A stretch of DNA of 36,906 nt from Flavobacteriaceae bacterium UBA5544. Lineage in GTDB: Bacteria; Bacteroidota; Bacteroidia; Flavobacteriales; Flavobacteriaceae. Where the stretch lies: the NCBI GenBank assembly GCA_002426755.1, contig DINI01000014.1, positions 41,919 to 78,824 of the forward strand. Reading direction: 5' to 3'. Shown here one piece after another: positions 13,226 through 22,104 of the stretch; positions within the stretch are counted from its first letter, which is position 1, and every line of letters begins with the position of its first letter. Position numbers and translations under genes: made by a program. The notes under the pieces are model-generated. The model saw nothing but the letters and a program-made list of their open reading frames with translations. It was not told the DNA's origin and ran no database searches.

Positions 13226-14410
13226 TTAGTTTAAAGATTCTTTTATTCGTTTTACCGCTTCAATAATTTGCTCTTCTGAAGCTGCATACGACAATCGAAT
13301 GCAATTTGGATTTCCAAAAGCTTCACCAGTTACTGTTGCAACCAAAGCTTCTTCCAATAAATACATGGAGAAATCATCCGCAGTTTTAATTAAACGTCCA
13401 CGTAAAGTTTTTCCAAAGTAATAGGAGACGTCGGGAAACACATAAAATGCACCTTCAGGAACATTGTTCTTAAATGTCGGAATATCATTGAGTAGTTGGA
13501 GGATAAGGTCACGACGGGATTTGAATTTATCGACCATAAATTGAATACGGTCAGGTGATTCATTCAAAGCCGTAATCGTGGCTCTTTGGGCAATGCTATT
13601 GGCACCACTTGTGATTTGTCCTTGCATTTTGTTGCAGGCACGCGCAATGTATTCTGGAGCGCCGATGTATCCGATTCTCCATCCGGTCATTGCAAAAGCT
13701 TTTGAAACGCCATTCACAGTCACCGTTCTGTCAAACATATCTTCAAATTGTGCCATACTTGCATGGTCGCCAACAAAGTTGATGTGTTCATAAATTTCAT
13801 CAGAAACCACAACGATATTAGGATATTTTTTTAGGACATCGGCCAAAGCTCTTAACTCTTCTTTACTATAGACAGAACCACTTGGGTTACAAGGCGAACT
13901 GTACCAAATCATTTTTGTTTTTGGCGTGATGGCCGCTTCGAGCTGGGCAGGTGTCAGTTTAAAATCGTTCTCAATGGAAGTCTGGACTTCTACAGGAACA
14001 CCTTCATTTAATTTTACGATATCACTGTAACTTACCCAGTATGGACAAGGCAAAATCACTTCATCTCCTTTATTGAGCATCACTGCTGCAACATTTGCCA
14101 AAGATTGTTTGGCCCCTGTTGAAACTACAATTTGGGATGGCGTGTAGGTCAATCCATTGTCGCGTTTGAATTTGTGGATAATCGCTTGCTTCAATTCCAC
14201 GTAGCCATCTACAGGAGAATACGAGCTGTAATTCTCATCAATAGCCTTTTTTGCGGCCTCTTTAATGTAATCTGGAATGTTGAAATCTGGTTCTCCAAGG
14301 CTCAAACCTATGATGTCTTTGCCTTCTGCTTTTAATTCCCTTGTTTTAGCTGCCATTGCTAATGTAGCAGATGTGGACATGCCTAAAACTCTATCTGAAA
14401 GTTGGTTCAT
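13226..14410 (-). CDS. PLP-dependent aspartate/aromatic-type aminotransferase (class I)
   Basis: A class I aminotransferase, most like bacterial aspartate aminotransferases of subgroup I-gamma, which move amino groups between aspartate and 2-oxoglutarate. The 394-residue length is standard. Visible motifs: IIGLSLGEPDFNIP near residue 36, STGAKQSLANV, YSSPCNPSGSVYS (cofactor-binding Asn), VVSDEIYEHI (Asp and Tyr contacting PLP), VNGVSKAFAMTGWRIGY with the Schiff-base lysine, and NCIRLSYAAS with the carboxylate-binding Arg. The substrate cannot be fixed from sequence, so I give no gene symbol. The upstream desaturase gene ends 8 nt before it, so the two may share a transcript. Confidence 0.9.
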   Translation of the reverse strand: MNQLSDRVLGMSTSATLAMAAKTRELKAEGKDIIGLSLGEPDFNIPDYIKEAAKKAIDENYSSYSPVDGYVELKQAIIHKFKRDNGLTYTPSQIVVSTGAKQSLANVAAVMLNKGDEVILPCPYWVSYSDIVKLNEGVPVEVQTSIENDFKLTPAQLEAAITPKTKMIWYSSPCNPSGSVYSKEELRALADVLKKYPNIVVVSDEIYEHINFVGDHASMAQFEDMFDRTVTVNGVSKAFAMTGWRIGYIGAPEYIARACNKMQGQITSGANSIAQRATITALNESPDRIQFMVDKFKSRRDLILQLLNDIPTFKNNVPEGAFYVFPDVSYYFGKTLRGRLIKTADDFSMYLLEEALVATVTGEAFGNPNCIRLSYAASEEQIIEAVKRIKESLN

Positions 14411-14418
14411 TGAAAAAA

Positions 14419-15519
14419 TTATGCTTGTAATGCAGGATTCATTCCCATTTCTTTTAAGAATTTAAAATGGGCTATGATGGCTTTGCGTGTTGTTTTATAT
14501 TCTTTATATGGTAAACCAAATTCCGCAGCAGTTTCTCTAACTATTTTTGAAATTTTGGTATAATGAACATGGCTAATATGAGGGAAAATATGATGTTCCA
14601 CTTGATGGTTCAAGCCACCAGTAAACCAATTAACAATTCTGTTTTTGGTTCCAAAATTCACTGTCGTTGCCAATTGATGAATGGCCCAAGAATTTTTCAT
14701 GGTTCCATTTTCTTCTGGTAAAGGCATCTCGGCTTCATCCATGACGTGTGCCAATTGAAAGACGACACTCAAGATAACGCCTGCAACATAGTGCATCAAA
14801 AAGAAACCAATCAATAATTTCCACCAAGCTATGTCAGTCAGTAACATTGGCAATACAATCCAAATAGAAACATAAATGATTTTTGAAATCACCAATTTGC
14901 TCCATTCTGTCGCTGGATTCGGGAATTTGCCGTAAGATAATTTGCGTTTCAAATAACGCTTCATTTGCATAAAATCGGTAGTAATTGCCCAATTTATGGT
15001 CAATAATCCATATAAAAACACCGAATAATAGTGTTGAAATCTATGATGTTTGTGCCACTCTGCATGTTTTGAAAAACGTAGAATACGTCCGGCTTCCAAA
15101 TCTTCATCGTGTCCATGGATGTTGGTGTAGGTATGGTGAAGAACATTGTGCTGTACTTTCCAATTATAAACATTTCCAGCCAAGATGTATATACTACTTC
15201 CCATCAAACGGTTAATCCATTCTTTATTGGAAAATGATCCATGGTTGCCATCGTGCATCACATTCATGCCAACACCAGCCATGCCAATTCCCATAACAAT
15301 CGTTAAAAGAAGCATCGCCCAAGTAGGTAAATTAAGTGTGAGTATTAAGAAATAAGGTGCTAAAAAAAGAGAAAACATAACGACCGTTTTTAACCAAAGC
15401 CTCCAGTTTCCGGTACGTTGAATATTATTATCTTTAAAATAATCATTAACTCTTTTGTTGAGCGTCCTGAAAAATTTCGCAGAATCTGTTCTTGAGAATG
15501 AAAGTGCTTCTTGTGCCAT
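14419..15519 (-). CDS. Membrane fatty acid desaturase (acyl-CoA/acyl-lipid type)
   Basis: A di-iron membrane enzyme that introduces a double bond into fatty acyl chains, useful for membrane fluidity at low temperature. The 366-residue product has all three histidine boxes: HDGNH at 89-93, HNVLHH at 124-129 and HQVEHH at 305-310, with hydrophobic pairs of helices at about 45-85 and 180-250. The HxxHH third box with Gln at the second position resembles front-end (delta-5/6, linoleoyl-CoA-like) desaturases, but no cytochrome b5 domain is present. I chose the ATG at 15519 over one nine codons upstream, as it begins the conserved sequence. A TATCTTTG box lies at 15573-15580. Confidence 0.9.
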   Translation of the reverse strand: MAQEALSFSRTDSAKFFRTLNKRVNDYFKDNNIQRTGNWRLWLKTVVMFSLFLAPYFLILTLNLPTWAMLLLTIVMGIGMAGVGMNVMHDGNHGSFSNKEWINRLMGSSIYILAGNVYNWKVQHNVLHHTYTNIHGHDEDLEAGRILRFSKHAEWHKHHRFQHYYSVFLYGLLTINWAITTDFMQMKRYLKRKLSYGKFPNPATEWSKLVISKIIYVSIWIVLPMLLTDIAWWKLLIGFFLMHYVAGVILSVVFQLAHVMDEAEMPLPEENGTMKNSWAIHQLATTVNFGTKNRIVNWFTGGLNHQVEHHIFPHISHVHYTKISKIVRETAAEFGLPYKEYKTTRKAIIAHFKFLKEMGMNPALQA

Positions 15520-15572
15520 TATATTAGGGTTTATACGATAACGCAAAATAAGGCACTATCATATTTTGCTGG

Positions 15573-15580
15573 CAAAGATA
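15573..15580 (-). promoter_or_regulatory. Candidate -7 promoter box for the desaturase gene
   Basis: The minus strand reads TATCTTTG (TAnnTTTG), 53 nt before the chosen desaturase ATG. No clear -33 element. Confidence 0.35.
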
Positions 15581-15628
15581 ATCAATAAATGCTGCCCTAA
15601 TGGTAAGATTATGCTAAAAATATACATA

Positions 15629-15646
15629 TAAATTTGTCTATTTTTG
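15629..15646 (+). promoter_or_regulatory. Two overlapping candidate -7 boxes for rsmG
   Basis: TAAATTTG (15629-15636) and TATTTTTG (15639-15646) both match TAnnTTTG and lie 26 and 16 nt before the rsmG ATG. Which one is used cannot be decided from sequence. Confidence 0.35.
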
Positions 15647-15662
15647 TTGAAAATTCAATACA

Positions 15663-16292
15663 ATGAACTTAATTCAACAATACTTTCCAGATATATCAAA
15701 AAAGCAGGTGGAACAATTTGCGCAATTGGAAGCATTGTATAAAGATTGGAATTCCAAAATAAATGTCGTTTCTAGAAAGGATATTGACGAACTATATCTT
15801 CGCCACGTATTGCATTCATTGGGGATAGCAAAGGTGATATCTTTTAAACCAAAATCTAAAATACTAGACGTTGGTACGGGAGGTGGGTTTCCAGGTATTC
15901 CATTGGCCATTATGTTCCCAGAAAGCCAATTTCATTTAGTTGATAGTATAGGAAAAAAATTGAAAGTCGTTGAAGGAATCGTTGAAGCTTTAGGCTTAAA
16001 AAACGTAAAAACCACACATGGAAGGGCAGAAATAGTGAAAGGGGAATACGATTTTATTGTTAGCAGAGCCGTGACTGCCATGCCGGAATTTGTTGGTTGG
16101 GTCAAAACAAAAATAGCAAAAAAGCAAAATCACGAACTTAAAAATGGTATTCTATACCTTAAAGGAGGTGATTTGACTGAAGAACTTCAAGTATTTAGGA
16201 CTACCACTATATACAATTTGAGTGATTATTTTAAAGAGGAGTTCTTTGAAACCAAAAAAGTAGTTCATCTTCCCATAAAATATAAAGGCTGA
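15663..16292 (+). CDS. rsmG: 16S rRNA (guanine-527-N7)-methyltransferase
   Basis: RsmG (GidB) methylates G527 in the 530 loop of 16S rRNA; its loss gives low-level streptomycin resistance in known species. The 209-residue product has the family N-terminus (Tyr-Lys-Asp-Trp-Asn-Ser-Lys-Ile-Asn around 26-34, then RHVLHSLG), the SAM-binding motif LDVGTGGGFPGIP at 68-80 and FIVSRAVTAMPEF, where the Arg-Ala is conserved. The stop codon TGA lies inside the left arm of a hairpin that ends the transcript. Confidence 0.96.
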   Translation: MNLIQQYFPDISKKQVEQFAQLEALYKDWNSKINVVSRKDIDELYLRHVLHSLGIAKVISFKPKSKILDVGTGGGFPGIPLAIMFPESQFHLVDSIGKKLKVVEGIVEALGLKNVKTTHGRAEIVKGEYDFIVSRAVTAMPEFVGWVKTKIAKKQNHELKNGILYLKGGDLTEELQVFRTTTIYNLSDYFKEEFFETKKVVHLPIKYKG

Positions 16293-16312
16293 ACCAATTT
16301 CGACTCAGCCTT
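16285..16312. terminator. Hairpin between rsmG and the secreted hydrolase gene
   Basis: AAGGCTGA (16285-16292) pairs with TCAGCCTT (16305-16312) around a 12-nt loop. The T-rich tail is better on the minus strand, so it may mainly end the hydrolase transcript. The rsmG stop codon is part of the left arm. Confidence 0.55.
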
Positions 16313-16332
16313 ATAAATGACTATTTGTCTTC

Positions 16333-18702
16333 CTATTTTACTATTATTTTTGTTTTAAAACTCATGTTGTTTTCTGTTTGAAGACTCAAAACGTACATTC
16401 CAGATTCCAAATTTAACGGAATTGAAGTTCTATCATTTACAGTGATTTGAGTGTCAAAAACTATTTTTCCCGTGATATCTACGATTCTTACTGAAACGTT
16501 ATCATAAGTTGAATTGCTTAAAAAAGTAAGTTCATTGGCAATCGGATTTTTTTCGATTTTAATGAAATCAGCTTCGCCAACCGTTGGTGCAGATAACGTT
16601 GTTTGTAGAATTTCATCCAGCGCAAATTCAACATTTCCTTCTGTCAAAGTTACATGTGGTTCATTTTCCACTGGCATGTACCAAGCGTCGAACGGTGTAA
16701 TATTGTTGACGGCTCTGCCAGTCGTCAAATCTGTTGGTACATGAAACCAGTTAGGTTCATTATTGGTTACGTCCAAAGCCAAAGCACTAATGGAAGGTAT
16801 AAAATTGAAATAATCAGTTTGAATCGCTCCAAGAAAACTATTAATTAAGGGGTCGCTAGTTCCAAATGAACCAGTAAGACTTCCGATATCGAATAAGCCG
16901 CCAGAGCCTGCATCAATTCCATTTGAATAACTAAAAGCCTGTGAGTTGGCACTTGCTGTTAAGTCACAAAAACATATAAAAATTGAATCGATGAAAAGGT
17001 AACTTACTTGATTTGTTGCAGAAGCATTTGGTGTATAGCGTACTCTAAACGTTGCATCGGTAATACCATCTATAACGGTCACCGTGGTGTTTAAAATTTC
17101 ACGGCCTGGAACAATCGCTACATTATTTTTGTCCGGATACGGATTGCCATTCCCGCTTCCGTTGATGATGGACACTTTGCGTAGATTTTCAGGAAAACCT
17201 GAAGTGGTCAATGCATTCATCGAATTGTAAAATATATTTTTAAATGGATGCGCCATTGGTAGCGTCAAGCTATTGCTGAAATTGACATCGCTACCATTTG
17301 CAAGATGTGGCTCAAATTGGTCGGTTAACATTTGACGGGCAGCTGGAGATTTCAACATTCCATTTACAACGGGCTGCAAAGCCTCAATACTTTGGTCGCC
17401 GGCTAATCCACCTAAATCAAGACCAAACGCCAAATAATTGAATAAATGCTGAAAACCAATTGGCACATTGGCACCAAGATGAGGAGAATCAAATGAAATC
17501 CATAATCGAGTATCGTGTGGTAGCGATTGATTTTCCATATAGTTAAGCGCATATCGAGAAATCAGTCCACCCATACTTGGCCCGATGACAACATTGGGTT
17601 CTGAACCTACTTTTTGGCTGTTGATGATTTGAATCAGTTCAACCAATAGCATCGCGTTCCGTTCAATATAATCTACACCACCATCAACGACTGCATTGTC
17701 TTCAGGACGCGTATAAATTGGAAAGTTTAGGATGACAATATCAAATCCTTCATCCCTAACCAAATCACCTAAATTTGAAGGAGTTCCATTATCATCAAAA
17801 TTCAACAATTCATAAATACTTTGAATATTTCTAGTGTCGCCAAAATCGAATCCATCAACCAGAAAAATAGGTTTGTCCAAAATATTATCGGGACTTAAGT
17901 AAATATCATATTCTCCAATTCCTTTATAATTATTGGCTTCACCATAAGGAGCTAGGTTAGCGGCAGGAACGTTTGTAGATGTGAATTGTGTCACCGCACG
18001 ACGATATAAAGTATTCAAATCTTCGTTGGAATATGAAATTGTGATTTTAGAATGGGATAAACGCTGTTCCCCAGTGTTTAGAGTGATTCGAGTTTGAATT
18101 TCTTTGATTCCTTTAGCGTTGTATTGAATGGCTATAGTTTGATTCGGTTGAATTGACCTATAACCTTGGTTGTCATCAAAATCCATTTCAATGGAAGCGA
18201 TGGTATTTTCTGAAATGTTGAAAATATTTTCAGAAGGTAAATTAAAAACAGTTCTTAAACCTTTGTGGTCCACTCGAAGAGGTGCGGCTAGAAAAAGCTC
18301 ATGCTTGTCAAAGATTGGATTTGTCGTTGTTCTTGAGAGGGAATTGTTGGTTCCTGCAATTATGCTTCCGTCCATTAGTGCTTCCTGCTTAATAACTTCA
18401 TAATCTGTATGGAGCAATGCCAACGGAATTATATTGGTTGAATAACTTTGCTGTTCTTGTGTTTTCAACAGCCTCAAGTCACCAAGTCGGTTTTGCATAT
18501 CATGGTTTTTGATAGCGTTATAAGCTTGATATAATGAATAGGTAGTCGTCGTGATATTGTGGTAATCATTCAAATTTACAACTGGGAATGTGGCAAATAA
18601 AATATCGGTTTGCATATCCGATTTTTCAAGGGTGCTTAAGGGATTTTGACTGAACAAAAAGAATGGAGATACAAAAAATAAAATAATGTAGAAATGTTTC
18701 AT
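16333..18702 (-). CDS. Secreted alpha/beta hydrolase with T9SS type A sorting domain
   Basis: A 789-residue exported enzyme, probably an esterase, lipase or related acyl hydrolase. It has a type I signal peptide (hydrophobic stretch ending FLFSQ), an N-terminal region of beta-rich character, then an alpha/beta hydrolase domain. FLVDGFDFGDTRN and IVILNFP mark early strands, and GPSMGGLISRYAL is the nucleophile elbow with Ser376. The Asp and His of a triad cannot be placed with confidence. Residues about 719-789 form a typical T9SS type A C-terminal domain: NPIANELTF, VRIVDITGKIVF, SGMYVLSLQT and a final KTKIIVK. It should be secreted through the system to which PorT and Plug, also in this window, belong. 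The PGAP1-like lipase fold is the nearest look-alike. Confidence 0.85.
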   Translation of the reverse strand: MKHFYIILFFVSPFFLFSQNPLSTLEKSDMQTDILFATFPVVNLNDYHNITTTTYSLYQAYNAIKNHDMQNRLGDLRLLKTQEQQSYSTNIIPLALLHTDYEVIKQEALMDGSIIAGTNNSLSRTTTNPIFDKHELFLAAPLRVDHKGLRTVFNLPSENIFNISENTIASIEMDFDDNQGYRSIQPNQTIAIQYNAKGIKEIQTRITLNTGEQRLSHSKITISYSNEDLNTLYRRAVTQFTSTNVPAANLAPYGEANNYKGIGEYDIYLSPDNILDKPIFLVDGFDFGDTRNIQSIYELLNFDDNGTPSNLGDLVRDEGFDIVILNFPIYTRPEDNAVVDGGVDYIERNAMLLVELIQIINSQKVGSEPNVVIGPSMGGLISRYALNYMENQSLPHDTRLWISFDSPHLGANVPIGFQHLFNYLAFGLDLGGLAGDQSIEALQPVVNGMLKSPAARQMLTDQFEPHLANGSDVNFSNSLTLPMAHPFKNIFYNSMNALTTSGFPENLRKVSIINGSGNGNPYPDKNNVAIVPGREILNTTVTVIDGITDATFRVRYTPNASATNQVSYLFIDSIFICFCDLTASANSQAFSYSNGIDAGSGGLFDIGSLTGSFGTSDPLINSFLGAIQTDYFNFIPSISALALDVTNNEPNWFHVPTDLTTGRAVNNITPFDAWYMPVENEPHVTLTEGNVEFALDEILQTTLSAPTVGEADFIKIEKNPIANELTFLSNSTYDNVSVRIVDITGKIVFDTQITVNDRTSIPLNLESGMYVLSLQTENNMSFKTKIIVK

Positions 18703-18762
18703 AAGTATTGTAATTGAATAGTTAAGAACTAAAAGTACAAAATTTTAGAGTATCTATTAAAT

Positions 18763-18800
18763 AAAAAAAAACCTTCAAACTAGCTAAAGTTCAAAGGTTT
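18763..18800 (-). terminator. Intrinsic terminator after pruA
   Basis: On the minus strand AAACCTTTGAACT pairs with AGTTTGAAGGTTT (7 bp, a 2-by-2 internal loop, 4 bp, short loop) and is followed by a run of nine T. It lies 25 nt after the pruA stop codon. Confidence 0.75.
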
Positions 18801-18825
18801 GGTTTGAGAAAAATTTTAAACTATT

Positions 18826-20451
18826 TTATCCTAAAAATGGATAACGATAATCCGTAGGAGTCACAAATGTTTCTTTAATCATTCGTGGAGAAACCCAACG
18901 CAATAAGTTTTGGGCACTTCCAGCTTTATCATTGGTTCCTGATGCTCTAGCACCACCAAATGGTTGTTGGCCTACCACAGCTCCTGTTGGTTTATCGTTG
19001 ATGTAGAAGTTTCCTGCGCTATTTTGAAGCGCTTTGGTTGCCTCTTCAATTGCATATCTATCGGTTGCCAAAATAGCGCCTGTCAAAGCATAATCACTTG
19101 TTTCGTCAACAAGTTTTAAGGTTTTGCTGTAATCTTTATCGTCATACACGTAAATGGTGATGACCGGCCCAAACAATTCAGTACACATTGTTGAATAGTT
19201 TGGATTTGTGGTCACAATAACTGTTGGCTCTATAAAATATCCTTTCGATTTATCATAATTACCACCAACGATGATTTCAGCATCCTTATCTTTTTTAGCC
19301 TGGTCGATATATTTCGCCAATTTATCAAATGACCCTTCATGAATGACTGCGGTAATAAAATTCCCCATGTCTTCAGGAGAACCCATTTTGAAGGATTTCA
19401 CATCATCCACCACTTGTTTTTTTACATCTTTCCAAAGCGATTTAGGAATGTAAGCTCTTGATGCTGCGCTACATTTTTGACCTTGGAACTCAAAAGCACC
19501 TCTGACGATTGCAGTTGCAACTTGTTTGGCATTGGCTGTTTTATGGGCAACGATAAAATCTTTTCCGCCTGTTTCTCCTACGATTCTTGGGTATGTTTTG
19601 TAGTTGGAAATGTTATTTCCGATTTGTTTCCATAATAATTTGAAGATTTCCGTCGAGCCTGTAAAGTGTAAACCTGAAAAATCTGGACTTGCCAAGACGG
19701 TATCGGTTATCATCTTTGGGTCTCCAAAAACCACATTGATGACCCCAGGGGGAACGCCTGCTTCGTTAAACACATCCATAATTACTTTTGCAGAATAAAT
19801 TTGACTGTCGCTAGGTTTCCAAACAACAACATTTCCCATCAACGCCATGCATGAAGGAAGATTGCCTGCAATGGCCGTAAAGTTGAAAGGTGTAACAGCA
19901 TATGTGAATCCTTCCAAAGGACGATATTCTATTCTATTCCAAGCGTCACTTGTGCTTTCTGGTTGTTCCATATAAATATCGGTCATAAACTGAACGTTGA
20001 ATCGCAAGAAATCTATCAGCTCACAGGCGGCGTCGATTTCCGCTTGGTGAATGGTTTTGGATTGCGCAATCATGGTGGCCGCATTTATTTTGGCTCTATA
20101 GGGACCAGCAATCAATTCTGCGGCTTTTAAGAAAATACCAGCGCGTTGTTCCCATGGCATTTGTGACCAATTTTTTCTTGCTTCAAGAGCAGTGGCAATG
20201 GCTTCCTCAACATGCTTCTTTTCGGCAAGGTAATAAGTTCCGACTACGTGTTTATGGTCATGCGGAGGTGACATGGTTCTGGTGTTTTTGGTTTTTACAT
20301 CTTTACCATTGATGTACATTGGCACCTCAACCTTGCTTCTGAACATTTTGGCGTATGCTTCTTTTACAGCTTCACGCTCTGGTGAACCTGGAGCATATGT
20401 TTTCACTGGTTCATTGATGGCGACTGGTACGTTGAAAAATCCTTTTCCCAT
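18826..20451 (-). CDS. pruA: L-glutamate gamma-semialdehyde (1-pyrroline-5-carboxylate) dehydrogenase
   Basis: It oxidises glutamate gamma-semialdehyde to glutamate with NAD+, the second step of proline breakdown. The 541-residue protein is an aldehyde dehydrogenase of the single-function P5C dehydrogenase type. Motifs: AVTPFNFTAIAGNLP, VVWKPSDSQIYSA (cofactor Lys), LHFTGSTEIF, the general-base region RIVGETGGKDF, the nucleophile GQKCSAASRAY with Cys327, and a C-terminal QPFGGARASGTNDKAGS. I use the ATG at 20451, which starts MGKGFFNVP, as the longer frame adds 16 residues unlike the family. The gene has its own terminator and a TACCTTTG promoter box. No putA or proline permease is nearby. 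Confidence 0.94.
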   Translation of the reverse strand: MGKGFFNVPVAINEPVKTYAPGSPEREAVKEAYAKMFRSKVEVPMYINGKDVKTKNTRTMSPPHDHKHVVGTYYLAEKKHVEEAIATALEARKNWSQMPWEQRAGIFLKAAELIAGPYRAKINAATMIAQSKTIHQAEIDAACELIDFLRFNVQFMTDIYMEQPESTSDAWNRIEYRPLEGFTYAVTPFNFTAIAGNLPSCMALMGNVVVWKPSDSQIYSAKVIMDVFNEAGVPPGVINVVFGDPKMITDTVLASPDFSGLHFTGSTEIFKLLWKQIGNNISNYKTYPRIVGETGGKDFIVAHKTANAKQVATAIVRGAFEFQGQKCSAASRAYIPKSLWKDVKKQVVDDVKSFKMGSPEDMGNFITAVIHEGSFDKLAKYIDQAKKDKDAEIIVGGNYDKSKGYFIEPTVIVTTNPNYSTMCTELFGPVITIYVYDDKDYSKTLKLVDETSDYALTGAILATDRYAIEEATKALQNSAGNFYINDKPTGAVVGQQPFGGARASGTNDKAGSAQNLLRWVSPRMIKETFVTPTDYRYPFLG

Positions 20452-20488
20452 GGGTGTTTTGCTTTTAAAAGTTTTAAATTTTGAGATG

Positions 20489-20496
20489 CAAAGGTA
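20489..20496 (-). promoter_or_regulatory. Candidate -7 promoter box for pruA
   Basis: The minus strand reads TACCTTTG (TAnnTTTG), 37 nt before the pruA ATG. No clear -33 element. Confidence 0.4.
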
Positions 20497-20609
20497 CAAA
20501 ATTTAGTTGGTTTTATATTTTGCTTTATAGACGACTATGTAATGAAAAGAGCATTATTTTTTGTAAGTTTCCCATGGATTATTTCACTACAGGCTTCTAA
20601 CATTTTTTG

Positions 20610-21644
20610 ATGAATAACTCTGGAATTATTTTAACATTGGCGTATCCTGAAACAATTGTTATGGTTGCTGATGAATGGTATTCGCCCTACATGTATCGTT
20701 TTGGCATTGGCAAAAAGGACTATGTAAGAGCAGGCCATGCCGCATTGGTTTTGATCGACAAAAGCACAGGTGAATTGGAGTATCACGATTTTGGACGTTA
20801 TATAACCCCCGAACCTTATGGAAGAGTTAGAGGTAAAAACACCGACCATGAATTGGATTTTCCGATCAGTGCCAACATAGAAAATGGAGAGATAACAAAT
20901 CTTGAAGAGATTTTGAAGTTTCTTGCCACGCATCCAAAATTGACCCATGGTGATGGCACATTATACGCATCAGTTTGCTCTACCATAAATTATAAAGAAG
21001 CTCGAAGGCACATTCACATGATGCAAAACAAACACTTTATTAGATACGCGGCTTTTATTAAAAACGCTTGTAATTGCGCGCGTTTTGTGACCGATGCACT
21101 TATTGCGGGGCTTACTGAAGCTTCCATAAAAAAGAGATTAGCAAGGTCCAAATGGTTTACACCAAGTACCATTGGAAATGTTGTTATTGCCAACACAGGA
21201 AAAGAAGTGTATCAAGTATCTGAAGAAGGAACTATTGCAACTTTTAAATCGTCAGTAAAAAAGGAAAATAAACGATTGTTTTTGGATACTCTATCCAATC
21301 ATCAGCCAAATTTTGTTGGAACACTGCAGCCCAAACATAATGATGAAAAGCACACGAAAGCTCAATGGTTATCGGGCATTGCAGCAGGTGCCTGGTTTGA
21401 ATTGCACGATTTGGGACATGATGAGGAATATCGTTTTAGACGTATTTCGCCTCATGGACATATTGATGTGGACGGAATTTATAAAATCAACGGCAGAGGA
21501 TTTGATATGGACATCGAACATGAATTTATTCAATATTCAAATTGCAGTTTCTTTTATGTAAAACAAAAAGGGGTTGACTATCGATTTGATTTTATTCGAA
21601 AAACCGATGCTTCTAATTCAAAGCAAACGGAGCACTCAATTTAA
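20610..21644 (+). CDS. Conserved protein with H...NC arrangement (possibly DUF6695-like)
   Basis: A 344-residue protein without a signal peptide and without established function; I think it belongs to a flavobacterial family numbered DUF6695, but this is from memory. Residues 42-46 read GHAAL and 58-64 YHDFGRY, followed much later by NACNCARF at 152-159. The order His first, then Asn-Cys, resembles circularly permuted papain-like thiol hydrolases (LRAT, PPPDE and DUF4105-type proteins), with His43 and Cys156 as candidate catalytic residues. The C-terminal part (about 255-335) is another domain with many aromatic residues (GAWFELHDLGHDEEYRFRR). ATG 20610 is chosen over a TTG one codon earlier. 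The 3' end overlaps apaG by 32 nt. Confidence 0.7.
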   Translation: MNNSGIILTLAYPETIVMVADEWYSPYMYRFGIGKKDYVRAGHAALVLIDKSTGELEYHDFGRYITPEPYGRVRGKNTDHELDFPISANIENGEITNLEEILKFLATHPKLTHGDGTLYASVCSTINYKEARRHIHMMQNKHFIRYAAFIKNACNCARFVTDALIAGLTEASIKKRLARSKWFTPSTIGNVVIANTGKEVYQVSEEGTIATFKSSVKKENKRLFLDTLSNHQPNFVGTLQPKHNDEKHTKAQWLSGIAAGAWFELHDLGHDEEYRFRRISPHGHIDVDGIYKINGRGFDMDIEHEFIQYSNCSFFYVKQKGVDYRFDFIRKTDASNSKQTEHSI

Positions 21645-21999
21645 AGGATGGAATATAAACTTTGAATTTATTGCTATTTGTAAAGTTGACCATATTGTAG
21701 TGGCCTTGCATTGCACCAAACGGAGATGTCAATAAACAGCCAGAGGTGTAAGTATGGGATTCGCCTGGCTTTAAAACTGGTTTCTTGCCAATGACACCTT
21801 CACCTTCAATAATTTCAATATTGTTTAAGGCATCCAAAACTCTCCAATGTCTTGAGTTTAACTGAACAGAATCTTTACTTTGGTTTTCAATGGTTACTTT
21901 GTAGCCAAAAGCAAAGTGCACTTTATAATTTTTATAAAATGTGCCTTCAAAAGTGGTCTCTACGGATATTTTAATGCCGCTTGTAACTTGTTGTACCAT
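21613..21999 (-). CDS. apaG: ApaG family protein
   Basis: ApaG is a small cytoplasmic beta-sandwich protein (DUF525) of unclear role; it was linked to Co2+/Mg2+ resistance in enteric bacteria. The 128-residue product matches the family length and shows the core motifs YKVTIENQSKDSVQLNSRHW (strand pair with the RHW signature), EGVIGKKPVLKPGESHTYTSG and GAMQGHYNMVN. It is transcribed toward the neighbouring gene, with overlapping 3' ends. Start chosen at 21999, where the N-terminus MVQQVTSGIKISVET agrees with the family. Confidence 0.92.
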   Translation of the reverse strand: MVQQVTSGIKISVETTFEGTFYKNYKVHFAFGYKVTIENQSKDSVQLNSRHWRVLDALNNIEIIEGEGVIGKKPVLKPGESHTYTSGCLLTSPFGAMQGHYNMVNFTNSNKFKVYIPSFKLSAPFALN

Positions 22000-22104
22000 G
22001 TGGGAATTCAGCGATTTTCGATAAATATAATTTTTTTTCGAGACTTTTCAATATTTAAAGTAAGAATATTCGTTTTTTAACATTTTTCAAGCTTATGCAT
22101 TGAT

